Shown here: piece by piece, positions 8,805 through 17,389 of the stretch | Layout of the letters: every line of letters begins with the position of its first letter | Numbering within the stretch: position 1 is the first letter of the stretch | From: Nocardioides sp. TF02-7 | GTDB lineage: Bacteria > Actinomycetota > Actinomycetes > Propionibacteriales > Nocardioidaceae | Reading direction: 5' to 3' | Assembly (NCBI RefSeq): GCF_022437945.1 | Contig: NZ_CP092535.1 | Span: 496,001-560,000, forward strand | Length of the DNA stretch: 64,000 bases | The notes under the pieces: generated by a model | What the model saw: only the letters and a program-made list of their open reading frames with translations | Database searches by the model: none | What the model was told of the DNA's origin: nothing | Translations under genes and position numbers: made by a program

Positions 8805-10004
8805 ATGGCAGACCGCCCAGGAGGGGACCAGGGTCCCGACTTCGACTGGCTCTACGGCAAGCAGGGCGGGGAAGTCCGTGCCACCCGGTGGTCCGCCGCC
8901 CGCACGCCCGCCGCACCACCCCGGGCCGGACGACCGGCCGGAGCCGACGATGCTGCTGCCCCAGCAGCCGCGACCCGGCGCCGGGCCGGCACGTCCGGCT
9001 CCCCCGCCGGCGGCACCACCCGCCGGCCCCACCGCTCCGCCGCGCGGCCGGTCGCGCGGCCGGCGCTGGCGGCGCCCCGGCCTGTGGGTCAAGGTCGTGG
9101 TCGCGCTCCTGGTGCTGTGGCTCGTCTACGTCGTCGCCGTTCCGCTGGTCACCTGGAGCCGCGTCGACAAGATCGCCTTCGAGCCCGACGGCGACCGGCC
9201 GGGCGACCAGCCCGGCACGACGTACCTCATGGTCGGCAGCGACTCGCGCGCCGGGCTGACCGAGGAGGAGCGCCGGCGGTTCAACACCGGCAACCCGAGC
9301 AGCACCCTGGCCGACACGATCATGATGCTGCATACCGGCGCCGGCCCGGACGTGCTGCTCTCCTTCCCCGCGACTGGACGATCGACGGGAGCAAGATCAA
9401 CGGCTACTACGACCCCGGCGACCCGACCGGGCTGGTCGCGGCGCTGGAGCGCGAGACCGGCATCCGGATCGACGAGTACGTCGAGATCGGTCTCGGCGGC
9501 GTCGCCGGCGTGGTCGACGCCGTGGGCGGCATCGAGATCTGCCCCGAGGACGCGATCGAGGACCCCAAGGCCGGGCTCGACGTCGAGGAGGGCTGCCAGG
9601 AGGCCGACGGCGAGGTCGCCCTGGCCTACGCGCGCACCCGCAAGGGCGGTCTCGGCGACCTCGACCGGGTCGGTCGCCAGCGCGAGGTCGTCGCGGCGAT
9701 CGGCGACGCGGTGCTCTCGCCGTGGTCGGTGGTCAACCCGCTGCGCTGGTGGCGGCTCAACAACGCCGTCCCCGACTTCTTCGCCTTCGGCGAGGGCACC
9801 GGACCGACGGCGGTCGCCCGCTGGGCCTACGCGATGACCAAGGTCGGCGGCGACGACGGCCTCACCTGCACGATGCCGGTCACCGACGGGTCGGCCACGA
9901 CCCTCGACGAGGAGCGCGGCCGGCCGCTGTTCGACGCGATCATCGAGGACCGCACCGACGACATCACCCGCCGGCAGTGCACACCCGCGGGGGTGGCGCG
10001 GTGA
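8805..10004 (+). CDS. LCP-family cell-wall phosphotransferase (two compensating frameshifts)
   Basis: After a Pro-rich cytoplasmic stretch and one membrane anchor (WVKVVVALLVLWLVYVVAV), the protein has LCP motifs MVGSDSRAGLT, FPRDWTIDGSKIN and ALAYARTRKGGLGDLDRVGRQ; the last is the conserved Arg patch. It should transfer a glycopolymer to peptidoglycan. The frame is broken at 8868-8873 (extra base in GGGGAA) and restored at a C4 run (9366-9369, missing base), inside the PRD motif. The stop overlaps the GTG of the enoyl-CoA hydratase as GTGA, so the two are co-translated despite unrelated functions. Confidence 0.8.
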   Translation: MADRPGGDQGPDFDWLYGKQGGEVRATRWSAARTPAAPPRAGRPAGADDAAAPAAATRRRAGTSGSPAGGTTRRPHRSAARPVARPALAAPRPVGQGRGRAPGAVARLRRRRSAGHLEPRRQDRLRARRRPAGRPARHDVPHGRQRLARRADRGGAPAVQHRQPEQHPGRHDHDAAYRRRPGRAALLPRDWTIDGSKINGYYDPGDPTGLVAALERETGIRIDEYVEIGLGGVAGVVDAVGGIEICPEDAIEDPKAGLDVEEGCQEADGEVALAYARTRKGGLGDLDRVGRQREVVAAIGDAVLSPWSVVNPLRWWRLNNAVPDFFAFGEGTGPTAVARWAYAMTKVGGDDGLTCTMPVTDGSATTLDEERGRPLFDAIIEDRTDDITRRQCTPAGVAR

Positions 10005-10867
10005 CCTACGAGACCCTCGACTGGGCGGTCGGCGACGACGGCGTCGCCGTGCTGACGCTCGACCGGCCCGACGCGCTCAACGCGTTCGACCTCACGATGG
10101 CGCGCGAGCTGGAGCAGGTGTTCCTCACCGACGCCCGCTCCGACGACGTCCGCGCCGTGGTGGTCACCGGAGCCGGCCGCGCGTTCTGCGCGGGGATGGA
10201 CCTCTCGGCCGACGGCAACGTCTTCGGGCTCGACGAGTCCCTCGCCCCGACGCCGGAGGACTTCCGGCAGCGGTACGACGAGGCGCCGTACGCCGACGGC
10301 GTCCGCGACACCGGCGGCCGGGTGACGCTCGCGATCCACGCGCTGCCGAAGCCGGTCGTCGCCGCCGTCAACGGCCCGGCCGTCGGCATCGGAGCGACCA
10401 TGACGCTCGCCATGGACGTGCGGATGGCGTCGACCGCCGCCCGGATCGGGTTCGTGTTCGGCCGGCTCGGGATCGTCCCGGAGGCGTGCTCGTCGTGGTT
10501 CCTGCCGCGGATCGTCGGCATCCAGCAGGCCCTCGAGTGGGTCTACTCTGCCGACGTGCTCGACGCCGAGCAGGCGCTGGCCGGGCGGCTGCTGCGCAGC
10601 GTGCACGAGCCCGACGAGCTGCTGCCCGCGGCGCTCGACCTCGCCCGCTCCTGGGTGGTCGGCCGCTCCCCCGTCGCCCTCGGCCTGGCCAAGCAGCTCC
10701 TCTACCGCAACAGCGCCGCGGCCGACCCGCTGGAGGCGCACCTGTCGGACTCCCTCGCGATGTTCTACACCTCGATCGCCGACGGCAAGGAGGGCGTGCG
10801 CGCCTTCCTCGAGAAGCGCCCGCCGGAGTTCAGCGGCCGGGCGTCGGAGCTGCCGCGGGTGTTCTGA
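10001..10867 (+). CDS. Enoyl-CoA hydratase/isomerase family protein
   Basis: The 288-residue crotonase-fold protein has the oxyanion-hole segments GRAFCAGMDLS and NGPAVGIGATMTLAMD and the FGRLGIVPEACSSWFLPR stretch that places one catalytic Glu, so a genuine hydratase is likely. It would hydrate 2-enoyl-CoA esters in fatty-acid or amino-acid oxidation. GTG 10001 overlaps the upstream LCP stop. A hairpin follows the stop. Confidence 0.85.
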   Translation: MTYETLDWAVGDDGVAVLTLDRPDALNAFDLTMARELEQVFLTDARSDDVRAVVVTGAGRAFCAGMDLSADGNVFGLDESLAPTPEDFRQRYDEAPYADGVRDTGGRVTLAIHALPKPVVAAVNGPAVGIGATMTLAMDVRMASTAARIGFVFGRLGIVPEACSSWFLPRIVGIQQALEWVYSADVLDAEQALAGRLLRSVHEPDELLPAALDLARSWVVGRSPVALGLAKQLLYRNSAAADPLEAHLSDSLAMFYTSIADGKEGVRAFLEKRPPEFSGRASELPRVF

Positions 10868-10884
10868 GTGGCCGCCCCGGCCAC
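10868..10884 (+). terminator. Hairpin between convergent genes
   Basis: GTGGCCG CCC CGGCCAC forms a perfect 7-bp stem directly after the enoyl-CoA hydratase stop and 26 bp from the end of the convergent DUF1059 gene. There is no T tract, which is common for actinobacterial terminators. Confidence 0.45.
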
Positions 10885-10909
10885 AGATGGCCCCTCAGTT
10901 GGCCCGGCC

Positions 10910-11053
10910 TCAGGTGCTCAGGAGGAGGATCTCTTCGCGCGAGTACTCCCGTCCGGGGTGCTCGGCGGCGAGGTGCTCCTGCACCTTCGCGACCAGCTCG
11001 TCGTCGTCGGCCCCCCGGAGCGTCACGTCGCAGGGGCAGCGCAGCGAAGGCAT
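10910..11053 (-). CDS. Small DUF1059-type protein
   Basis: A 47-residue protein with a CPCDVTLRGADDDELVAKV core followed by HLAAEHPG and a YSREEILLL end. This matches the DUF1059 pattern of an N-terminal Cys motif followed by a helix rich in His and acidic residues, seen in many actinobacteria; a metal-binding role has been proposed for the family but is not established. The start at 11053 has no strong ribosome site. It lies 20 bp after the LPDTG-protein gene on the same strand and may be co-transcribed with it. Confidence 0.6.
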   Translation of the reverse strand: MPSLRCPCDVTLRGADDDELVAKVQEHLAAEHPGREYSREEILLLST

Positions 11054-11073
11054 GCTCGGGCTCGGTGTCGGGC

Positions 11074-11700
11074 TCAGGCGACCGCGGCGGGCTCGCGGCG
11101 CCGGGAGCGGGCGACGACCACGGCACCGGTGCCGACCATGCCGATGCCGAGGAGCAGCCAGAGCAGGTCCGGGCCGCCGGTGTCGGGCAGGAAGCCGCCG
11201 GCCGGGGCGTTCTCGTCGTTGTCGTCGCTGCCGCCGGGACCCTCGGGGTCGTCGTCGGGCAGCTGCCCGCCGACGGTGACGACGGCACGGCCGTCGCAGT
11301 CGGCGAACGACGCGTCGTCGGGGTTGAACTGGGAGGTCACGACGTAGCGCCCGTCGGGCAGCGCCGGGCCGCGGAGCCGAAGGGGCTCGCCCTCGTAGCG
11401 GACGGTGCGCGACCACAGCACCGCGGCGCTGGACCGCAGCGCGCCGTCGTCGGCGCCGCGGACCTGGACGCGGACGTCACCGACGCAGTCGGCGCCGCTG
11501 TTGGCCGTCACGCGGAGGCTGATGGCGAGCCGCGCACCGGACGACACCCGGGTCGGCACGGTCACGCCGCACTCGGTGGAGACGCTCGGGTTGTAGGGGT
11601 CGGGCGCAGCCGCGCTCGCCGCGGGCGCACCCCAAGCTCCGAGCAGGACGAGCGCCACCACGACGGCGCCCGAGACGACGGCCGACCTCATAGTCCCCAT
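11074..11700 (-). CDS. LPDTG-anchored surface protein
   Basis: The 208-residue protein has a signal peptide (SAVVSGAVVVALVLLGAW, cleavage near ASA), an all-beta middle with two Cys pairs, an acidic Gly/Pro linker and a complete sorting signal: LPDTGG near residue 172, a hydrophobic helix and a SRRRE tail. It is therefore a substrate for the sortase encoded just upstream on the same strand. Start choice: ATG 11700 and ATG 11691 both fit, with a GGGGG ribosome-site-like stretch 6 nt before the first. Role of the exposed domain unknown. Confidence 0.75.
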   Translation of the reverse strand: MGTMRSAVVSGAVVVALVLLGAWGAPAASAAAPDPYNPSVSTECGVTVPTRVSSGARLAISLRVTANSGADCVGDVRVQVRGADDGALRSSAAVLWSRTVRYEGEPLRLRGPALPDGRYVVTSQFNPDDASFADCDGRAVVTVGGQLPDDDPEGPGGSDDNDENAPAGGFLPDTGGPDLLWLLLGIGMVGTGAVVVARSRRREPAAVA

Positions 11701-11789
11701 GCGGACCCCCTGTTCAGTCGGACGTACAACGTGCGAGTCCGCGAGAAGTCACTCAGCCGGCCCGCCACTGGTCCAGACCACCGCGGCGC

Positions 11790-11806
11790 GGGCGGAGCGG
11801 CCGCCC
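11790..11806 (-). terminator. Short hairpin after the sortase gene
   Basis: GGGCGG AGCGG CCGCCC gives a 6-bp GC stem 12 bp past the sortase stop, in the 118 bp before the LPDTG gene. It may be an attenuating terminator between the two genes. Confidence 0.3.
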
Positions 11807-11818
11807 GTGGGCGGAGGG

Positions 11819-12451
11819 TCAGCGCTCGATCGGGGTGGTCCGCACCAGGTGCCCGAAGACCACCGACCGGTCGTCGGTGTGGAAGATCTCCGAGCAGGTG
11901 ACGAGGGTGATCAGCCGCTTCCCGGTGCCCCGCGGCGGCTCGGGGCCGCCGTCGGGGTGGCGGGGACGGTCGGCGAGGACCCAGTCGTCGGTGAACGGCA
12001 CCTCGAGCTCGGTGCCGTCGAGGTCGAGGACGTAGGTGTAGGTCGCCGTCCGGGTCTCGACGTGGACCAGGTCGCCCTCGCGGAGCTCGGGGAAGTCGGC
12101 GAACGGCTCGCCGTTGGTCACCCGGTGGCCGGCGAGCACGTAGTTGCCCGCCTGCCCGGCGTCGGCCGTGTCCTCCATGTGGCCGATGCCGGAGGACAGG
12201 ACGTCGTCGGACGACCCCTCGAGGACCGGCACGGCGTAGTCGTCGCCCCACCGGGGCACGCGGAGGATGGCGGTCGCGCGGCCGAAGTCGGTGCGCACGG
12301 CGTCCTGGCCCTCGGCCCACCCGGCCTCGAGCTCGGTGCTGACCTCCTGCTGGTGCCGCTCGGCCAGCCAGTTGGTGCCCCAGAACTGCCAGGCGAGCCA
12401 CCCGAGGACGACCAGCCCGCCGACGACGAGGCCGCAGCCCACGACCAGCAT
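11819..12451 (-). CDS. Class E sortase
   Basis: The protein has an N-terminal membrane anchor (MLVVGCGLVVGGLVVLGW) and the full sortase triad: His in LAGHRV, Cys in TLVTCSEIF and Arg in DDRSVVFGHL. The TLVTCSE form is typical of class E sortases of actinobacteria, which join LAXTG/LPXTG proteins to peptidoglycan outside the membrane. The reading frame stays open upstream to about 12598 with an Ala/Thr/Gly-rich, then Arg-rich stretch usual for sortase N-termini, but contains no ATG or GTG; an AGGGGAGG ribosome site precedes an ATC at 12598. Either a base error removed an ATG there, or translation begins at 12451. Confidence 0.8.
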   Translation of the reverse strand: MLVVGCGLVVGGLVVLGWLAWQFWGTNWLAERHQQEVSTELEAGWAEGQDAVRTDFGRATAILRVPRWGDDYAVPVLEGSSDDVLSSGIGHMEDTADAGQAGNYVLAGHRVTNGEPFADFPELREGDLVHVETRTATYTYVLDLDGTELEVPFTDDWVLADRPRHPDGGPEPPRGTGKRLITLVTCSEIFHTDDRSVVFGHLVRTTPIER

Positions 12452-12672
12452 CGGGTTCGCCCGCTTCCGGGCGGCCGGCCGGCTGCGCCGGACGCGCTGC
12501 CGCGGCCCGTCGCCGCGGTCCTCCCCCGTGCCGGTCCCGGCGGGACCGGTGCCTGCTGGACCGGTCGCCGCGGAGCCGGACTCCTCGGTGGTGCTGATGT
12601 CGCCTCCCCTGGTCGTGCGCTCAGTCTCTCAACGCGGGACCCCGGGACCGGTCACGCCCCGTCGCGCGCGGG

Positions 12673-14298
12673 TCAGCGCGGCGCGATGACCCTCAGCTGG
12701 AGCATCGCCGCGAACCGCGCCTCCGGGTCGGCGAGGTCGAGCCCCGCGACCTCGCCGACCCGGCGCAGCCGGTAGCGGAGCGTGTTGGGGTGGACGTAGA
12801 GGGCGGCCGCGGCCGCGGCGACGTCGCCGAAGCTGTCGAGCCACACCTCCAAGGTCTCGACCAGGTTGCCGCCGGTCTGCTCGTCGTAGGCGATCAGCCT
12901 GCTGATCGGCCCGACCGGCCGGTCGCCCCGCGCCGAGGCCAGGTCGCGCAGCTCGAGCAGCAGCGACGAGGTCTGCACGTCGGCCAGGCTTGCCACCCGC
13001 CTGCTGCTGAGCCCGTTCCGCAGCACCCGGAGCACCCGGTCGACGGTGGCCCGGGCCGCCACCACGCCGGAGACGTCGCGGGCGGCCGGGCCGACGGCCA
13101 CGACCGCACGGAGCCCGGTGCCGAGCCGGTCGCAGAAGTCCTCGGCGAGCCGGGCGGCCCGCTCCTCCGCGTCGGCGACCGTCGGCGGGAACGGGAACAG
13201 GGCGTAGGCGGCGTCGCCGACCAGCCCCACCGCGGCGGCCGGGTCCGCCGCCGCCAGGTGCACGCCGAAGGCGTCGGCCAGCCGCTGCCACTCGGCCGCC
13301 CGCTGCTCGTCGGCGGCCTCGTGCGGTGCGTGCGGGAGGGCGGCCGCCACCAGCACCAGGCACCGGCCGGCGAGGCCGAGCCGGCCGAGCGCCGCCTGGG
13401 CGCCCGCCCCACCCTCGAGCACCGTCGCCACCAGGTCGGTGCGCAGCCGGCGGCGCACGTCCGCCCCGGCCCGGGCGCGGAGCATGTGCACCGCGACCAG
13501 CTTGGCGGCGTCCCGCAGCGCGGCGGTCCACTCCTCGGTGACCGGGCCGTCCATCGCCGCCCAGACGGAGCCGAGGACCTCGTCGCCGGCACGGACGGCG
13601 ATCGCGATCCGTTGCGTGCGCAGGCCGTCGTAGCCGATCTCCTCCGGGTCCACGACCACCGGCCGATCGAACCGGTAGAGGTCGCTGAACACGCCGCGCT
13701 CGGTCAGCATCCGCGCGTAGCGCTCGGGCACCTGGCGGCCGATGACCGTCTCGACGCGGGACTCGTCGGCCTCGTCCTGCCGCCCCGAGAAGGCGAGCAC
13801 CCGCGAGCTGCGGTCCTCGATGGTCACCGGGGCGTCGAGCAGCGCGGCGACGGCGTTGGCCACCGCGAACAGGTCTCCGGAGGGCAGGCCGCCCAGCGTC
13901 TCCTCGTCGGTGGCGGGCAGGTCGTCCTCGGCGAGCAGCGACCGGAGCAGCGCGGTGAGCTGGGTCCACGTCGCCCCGCGCCGCAGTCCGAGGAGCGCGA
14001 TCCCCGCCTCGTCGACGGCGGCCGCGAGGTCCTCGCCCGCAGGCACGGGGGCGCGCACCACGAGGCCGACGGCACCGCGCCGCCCCAGCTCGGTGACCAG
14101 CGGCACCAGGTCCGCGCCCCCGACCCCGACGCCCAGGACCAGTGCCCCCGGCGGGAGGACCGGCTCGTCGTCGGGGTCGTGGATCACGACGCCGCCGATC
14201 TCCGCGGGGTGGTCGACGTCGCCGCGCACCAGCTCGAGCAGGGTGTGGCCGAGGTCGTCCAGGACGCGGCCGAGGCTGGCGCGGGGTCGCTCGGTCAC
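12673..14298 (-). CDS. PucR/CdaR-family transcriptional regulator
   Basis: The 541-residue protein has an N-terminal PucR-like sensor region, a GAF-like middle (about 160-300) and a C-terminal helix-turn-helix of the HTH_30 type reading AAAALYVHPNTLRYRLRRVG. Such regulators control purine, sugar-diacid or amino-acid catabolism in Gram-positives. GTG 14298 lies 29 bp after the corrected stop of the racemase gene, so it is probably the last gene of the peptide/D-amino acid operon and regulates it (inference). The apparent fusion with the racemase frame is an artefact of one extra base upstream. Confidence 0.8.
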   Translation of the reverse strand: MTERPRASLGRVLDDLGHTLLELVRGDVDHPAEIGGVVIHDPDDEPVLPPGALVLGVGVGGADLVPLVTELGRRGAVGLVVRAPVPAGEDLAAAVDEAGIALLGLRRGATWTQLTALLRSLLAEDDLPATDEETLGGLPSGDLFAVANAVAALLDAPVTIEDRSSRVLAFSGRQDEADESRVETVIGRQVPERYARMLTERGVFSDLYRFDRPVVVDPEEIGYDGLRTQRIAIAVRAGDEVLGSVWAAMDGPVTEEWTAALRDAAKLVAVHMLRARAGADVRRRLRTDLVATVLEGGAGAQAALGRLGLAGRCLVLVAAALPHAPHEAADEQRAAEWQRLADAFGVHLAAADPAAAVGLVGDAAYALFPFPPTVADAEERAARLAEDFCDRLGTGLRAVVAVGPAARDVSGVVAARATVDRVLRVLRNGLSSRRVASLADVQTSSLLLELRDLASARGDRPVGPISRLIAYDEQTGGNLVETLEVWLDSFGDVAAAAAALYVHPNTLRYRLRRVGEVAGLDLADPEARFAAMLQLRVIAPR

Positions 14299-14327
14299 CC
14301 CGCGAGGATAGGGCGGCAGCAGCCCGG

Positions 14328-15453
14328 TCAGAACGAGATCCACTCGGTCGACGTCGTGACCTCCGCGAGCCGGTCCGGCAGCGGGGGCGACCCCGAGGCC
14401 GGGGCCGTCCGGGACCGGCAGGTGGCCGTCGCGGACCACGAACGGCTCGGTGACGTCGTCCCGGTAGAACCGGTCGGAGCCGGAGACGTCGCCGGGCAGC
14501 GTGAACCCCGGCAGCGCCGCGAGCGCGACGTTGGCCGCCCGGCCGAGGCCGGTCTCGACCATGCCGCCGCACCAGACGGGTACGCCGTGCGCCTGCGCGA
14601 GGTCGTGGATCCGCCGGGCCTCGAGGTAGCCGCCGACCCGGCCGGGCTTGATGTTGATCACCTGGCAGGCGCCGAGCCGGATCGCCGCCGCGGCGCTCTG
14701 CGCGGACACCACGGACTCGTCGAGGCAGACCGGGGTGCGGATCAACCGGGCGAGGTCCGCATGGCCGACGACGTCGTCCTCCTCCAGCGGCTGCTCGATG
14801 AGGAGCAGGTCGAACGGGTCGAGCCGCGCCAGGTGGCGGGCGTCGCGGAGCGTGTAGGCGGTGTTGGCGTCGACCTGCAGCAGCACGTCGTCGCCGAACC
14901 GCTCGCGCACCGCGCGCACCGGCTCCACGTCCCACCCGGGCTCGATCTTGAGCTTGATCCTGACGTAGCCGGCGTCGAGGTAGCCGCCGACGACGTCGAG
15001 CAGCTCGGGCACGCTCCCGAGGATGCCGACCGAGACGCCGCTGGGCACCCGGTCGGCCACCGCCCCGAGCTCCCGCGCGAACGAGCGGCCGGCCGCTCGC
15101 AGCTCGGCGTCGAGGAACGCCATCTCGACGGCGGCCTTCGCCATCCGGTGTCCCTTGACCGGGTGCAGGACCTGCGCGACCGCCGGGGCGCCGTGCCGGT
15201 CCAGCGCCGCCGCACCGGCGTCGGCGGCGAGGGCGGGCAGCAGGAACCGGCGCAGCACGTCGGCCGCACCCTCGACGTGCTCGGAGGAGTAGAGCGGGTC
15301 GGCCATGGCGACGCACTCCCCCCAGCCCTCCGCCTCGTCGGTCTCGACCCGCAGCAGCAGGATGTCGCGCTCGGTCTGGGTGCCGAACGACGTGCGGAAC
15401 GGCGCGACCAGCGGCATCGCCACCCGTCGCAGCTCCACGCCCCGGACCTTCAC
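14328..15453 (-). CDS. Enolase-superfamily N-acylamino acid racemase / o-succinylbenzoate synthase (one frameshift)
   Basis: Catalytic residues of the OSBS/NSAR group are all visible: the KLK pair in RIKLKIEPG, metal ligands in QVDANTAYT, LIEQPLEEDD and CLDESV, and the second base Lys in INIKPGRVGG. Members make o-succinylbenzoate in menaquinone synthesis, racemise N-succinylamino acids, or both. Neighbours are a GNAT and an M20 deacylase and no other men gene, which favours N-succinylamino acid racemase. The GTG start (GGAGG 8 nt upstream) overlaps the GNAT stop as GTGA. One extra base in 14383-14387 hides the natural end; correcting it gives 374 residues ending TSTEWISF. Confidence 0.8.
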
Positions 15454-16271
15454 GACCCACCTCCCGTCCGGACGACGTAGCCCGCCGTCCTCTCGAACCC
15501 GACGATCCGGCCACCGGCCGCCAGCAGCGGCGCGAGCTCGTCGCGGACCCGCGCCCGCCACCGCCGCGCCTGCACGGGGTCGGTCGCACGCATCGACTCG
15601 ATGTCGTCGGGCACGGCGACCCGGACCACCCCCGGTGCTCCGGCGCGGGGCGGGGGCTCCGGCGGCACCCCCGAGCAGGCGGCGGCGACGACCGGGGCGT
15701 CGAGCAGCCAGCGCACCAGCAGCCGGTCGGTCTGGTCACCGGCGTTGATCGCGTCGCCCATCGCACCGTAGAAGTCGGTGAGGTACTCCATCGGGCGGGC
15801 GGCCAGCTTGACCACGTTGAAGTAGGCGTTGCGGGAGACGAGGGGGTCGAAGGTCCACTCGACCGCCTCGACGCCGCGGGCGAGCGCCCAGGCGCGCTGG
15901 TGCACCTTCAACGCGAAGCCCACGCTGCGGCCGACCAAGCCAGGGGCGACGCCGGCGATGTGGCTGTGCAGCGTCCGACGCGGCGGACCCGCGTGGAACC
16001 CGACGCAGGCGCCCACCAGCCGGTCGCCCGCGAAGGCGCCGCTGACGTAGTTGTCGGTCTTGCCGAAGGCCCGCAGCAGCTCCGGCGTGACCGGCGGGTT
16101 CCCCGGCCGCCCCCAGATCTCGACGAGCAGGTCGCACACCGCCCGCACCTCCGCGGTGTCGCGCGGCGCACGGACGACGACGCTCGCGGAGGCCGCGGCG
16201 CGCTCCGCCTGCCGCGTCGCCTCCGCCGCGACCGACCCGGACTCGGGGGTCGGGGTGCCGATGCTGGTCAC
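15450..16271 (-). CDS. GNAT-family N-acyltransferase (COG3375-like)
   Basis: The 273-residue protein matches the GNAT group typically encoded beside N-acylamino acid racemases: a CoA-binding region around GAFAGDRLVGACVGF, then HSHIAGVAPGLVGRSVGFALK and WTFDPLVSRNAYFNVVKL. In the Geobacillus kaustophilus pathway described for N-succinylamino acid racemase, the neighbouring GNAT succinylates D-amino acids using succinyl-CoA; this is the likely role here. GTG start and stop overlap the M20 and racemase genes by 4 bp each, showing tight coupling of the three enzymes. Confidence 0.75.
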   Translation of the reverse strand: MTSIGTPTPESGSVAAEATRQAERAAASASVVVRAPRDTAEVRAVCDLLVEIWGRPGNPPVTPELLRAFGKTDNYVSGAFAGDRLVGACVGFHAGPPRRTLHSHIAGVAPGLVGRSVGFALKVHQRAWALARGVEAVEWTFDPLVSRNAYFNVVKLAARPMEYLTDFYGAMGDAINAGDQTDRLLVRWLLDAPVVAAACSGVPPEPPPRAGAPGVVRVAVPDDIESMRATDPVQARRWRARVRDELAPLLAAGGRIVGFERTAGYVVRTGGGS

Positions 16272-17389
16272 GACGCCGCCTCGAGGGGCTGGTCCGCGAG
16301 GAGCTCCGCCAGCAGCTCGCGCACCAGCCGGGTGCGGTCGCAGAGCCGGTCGGCCAGCACGTGCTCGTCCTCGGCGTGTGCGCCTCCGCCGACGGCGCCG
16401 AGGCCGTCGAGCGTCGGCGTGCCGACACCGGCCGTGAAGTTGCCGTCGGAGGCTCCGCCGACCGCGGTGCCCGCGACCGGGGGGAGGCCGAGCCGCTCGG
16501 CGATCCCCACCGCCCGCGCCAGCAGGCCGGCCGAGGCCGCGGCCTCGAGCGGCGGCCGGTTCGGGCCGCCCGTCACGGTCACCCCCGCACCGGGGAGCAC
16601 CGGCCGCAGCGACCGCAGGGCGGCGTCGACCCGGTCCTGCTCGGCCACCGTCCGCACGCGGACGTCGACCATCAGCCGCGCCGCGGCGGCGACCGTGTTG
16701 GTCGTCGTGCCGGCCGACACCACGGTGGGAGTGACGGTCGTGCCCGCGGCGGCGTCGGCCAGGGCCGCCACGGCGAGCACCTGGTGGGCGACCTCGACCG
16801 CCGCGTTGACCCCCCGCTCCGGCTCGAGGCCGGCGTGGGCCGCCCGGCCGGTCACGCCCACCTCGTAGAGCGACACGCCCTTGCGCTCGGTCTTGAGCAG
16901 GCCGCCGTCGGCCGAGGCCTCCAGCACCAGCGCGGCCCGGGCACCCGCAGCCTCGGTCTCGACGAGCGCCCGGGAGGTCGGGGACCCGAGCTCCTCGTCA
17001 CCGGTCACGAGCAGGGTCACGCCCTCCCGGTCGGGCAGGTCGGCGAGCGCGTGGAACGTCATCACCAGGCCGGCGAGCATGTCGAAGCACCCGGGTCCCC
17101 GGACGACGCCGTCGACGACGGAGAACGGGATCCGCTCGAGGGTGCCGAGCGGCCACACGGTGTCGTGGTGGCCGAGGAGCAGGACCCGGCGCCCGCTGTG
17201 CTGCGGGCCGAGCCGCCAACGCAGGTGGGTCCACCCGTCCACCACCAGCAGCTCCGGCTCGACGCCGAGCCGCTCGGTCCCGAGCCGCGCCAGCACCTCG
17301 GCCGAGCGGGCCACCGCGGCCCGGTCGGCCGACGGCGACTCGCACTCCACCAGCACCCGGAGGTCCTCGAGCATCGCCGCCGCGCTCAT
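16268..17389 (-). CDS. M20-family metallopeptidase / N-acyl-L-amino acid deacylase
   Basis: The 373-residue enzyme has the co-catalytic dizinc motifs HHDTVWP, GCFDMLAG and GDEELGS, plus the dimer-domain histidine in RAAHAGLEPERG. It belongs to the carboxypeptidase G2/ArgE-like branch that removes acyl groups from, or terminal residues of, amino acid derivatives. Set between the S9 fusion and GNAT genes with ATGA and GTGA overlaps, it is well placed to be the L-specific desuccinylase of a D-to-L amino acid pathway. A plain peptidase role remains possible. Confidence 0.8.
   Translation of the reverse strand: MSAAAMLEDLRVLVECESPSADRAAVARSAEVLARLGTERLGVEPELLVVDGWTHLRWRLGPQHSGRRVLLLGHHDTVWPLGTLERIPFSVVDGVVRGPGCFDMLAGLVMTFHALADLPDREGVTLLVTGDEELGSPTSRALVETEAAGARAALVLEASADGGLLKTERKGVSLYEVGVTGRAAHAGLEPERGVNAAVEVAHQVLAVAALADAAAGTTVTPTVVSAGTTTNTVAAAARLMVDVRVRTVAEQDRVDAALRSLRPVLPGAGVTVTGGPNRPPLEAAASAGLLARAVGIAERLGLPPVAGTAVGGASDGNFTAGVGTPTLDGLGAVGGGAHAEDEHVLADRLCDRTRLVRELLAELLADQPLEAAS

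Noticed and set aside
12673-15453. Apparent racemase-PucR fusion protein
   Set aside because: One extra base in 14383-14387 removes the natural racemase stop; correction gives a normal C-terminus and a separate GTG for PucR.
12790-15480. Plus-strand open frame of about 900 codons opposite the racemase and PucR genes
   Set aside because: Antisense shadow of two well-supported genes with low-complexity composition.
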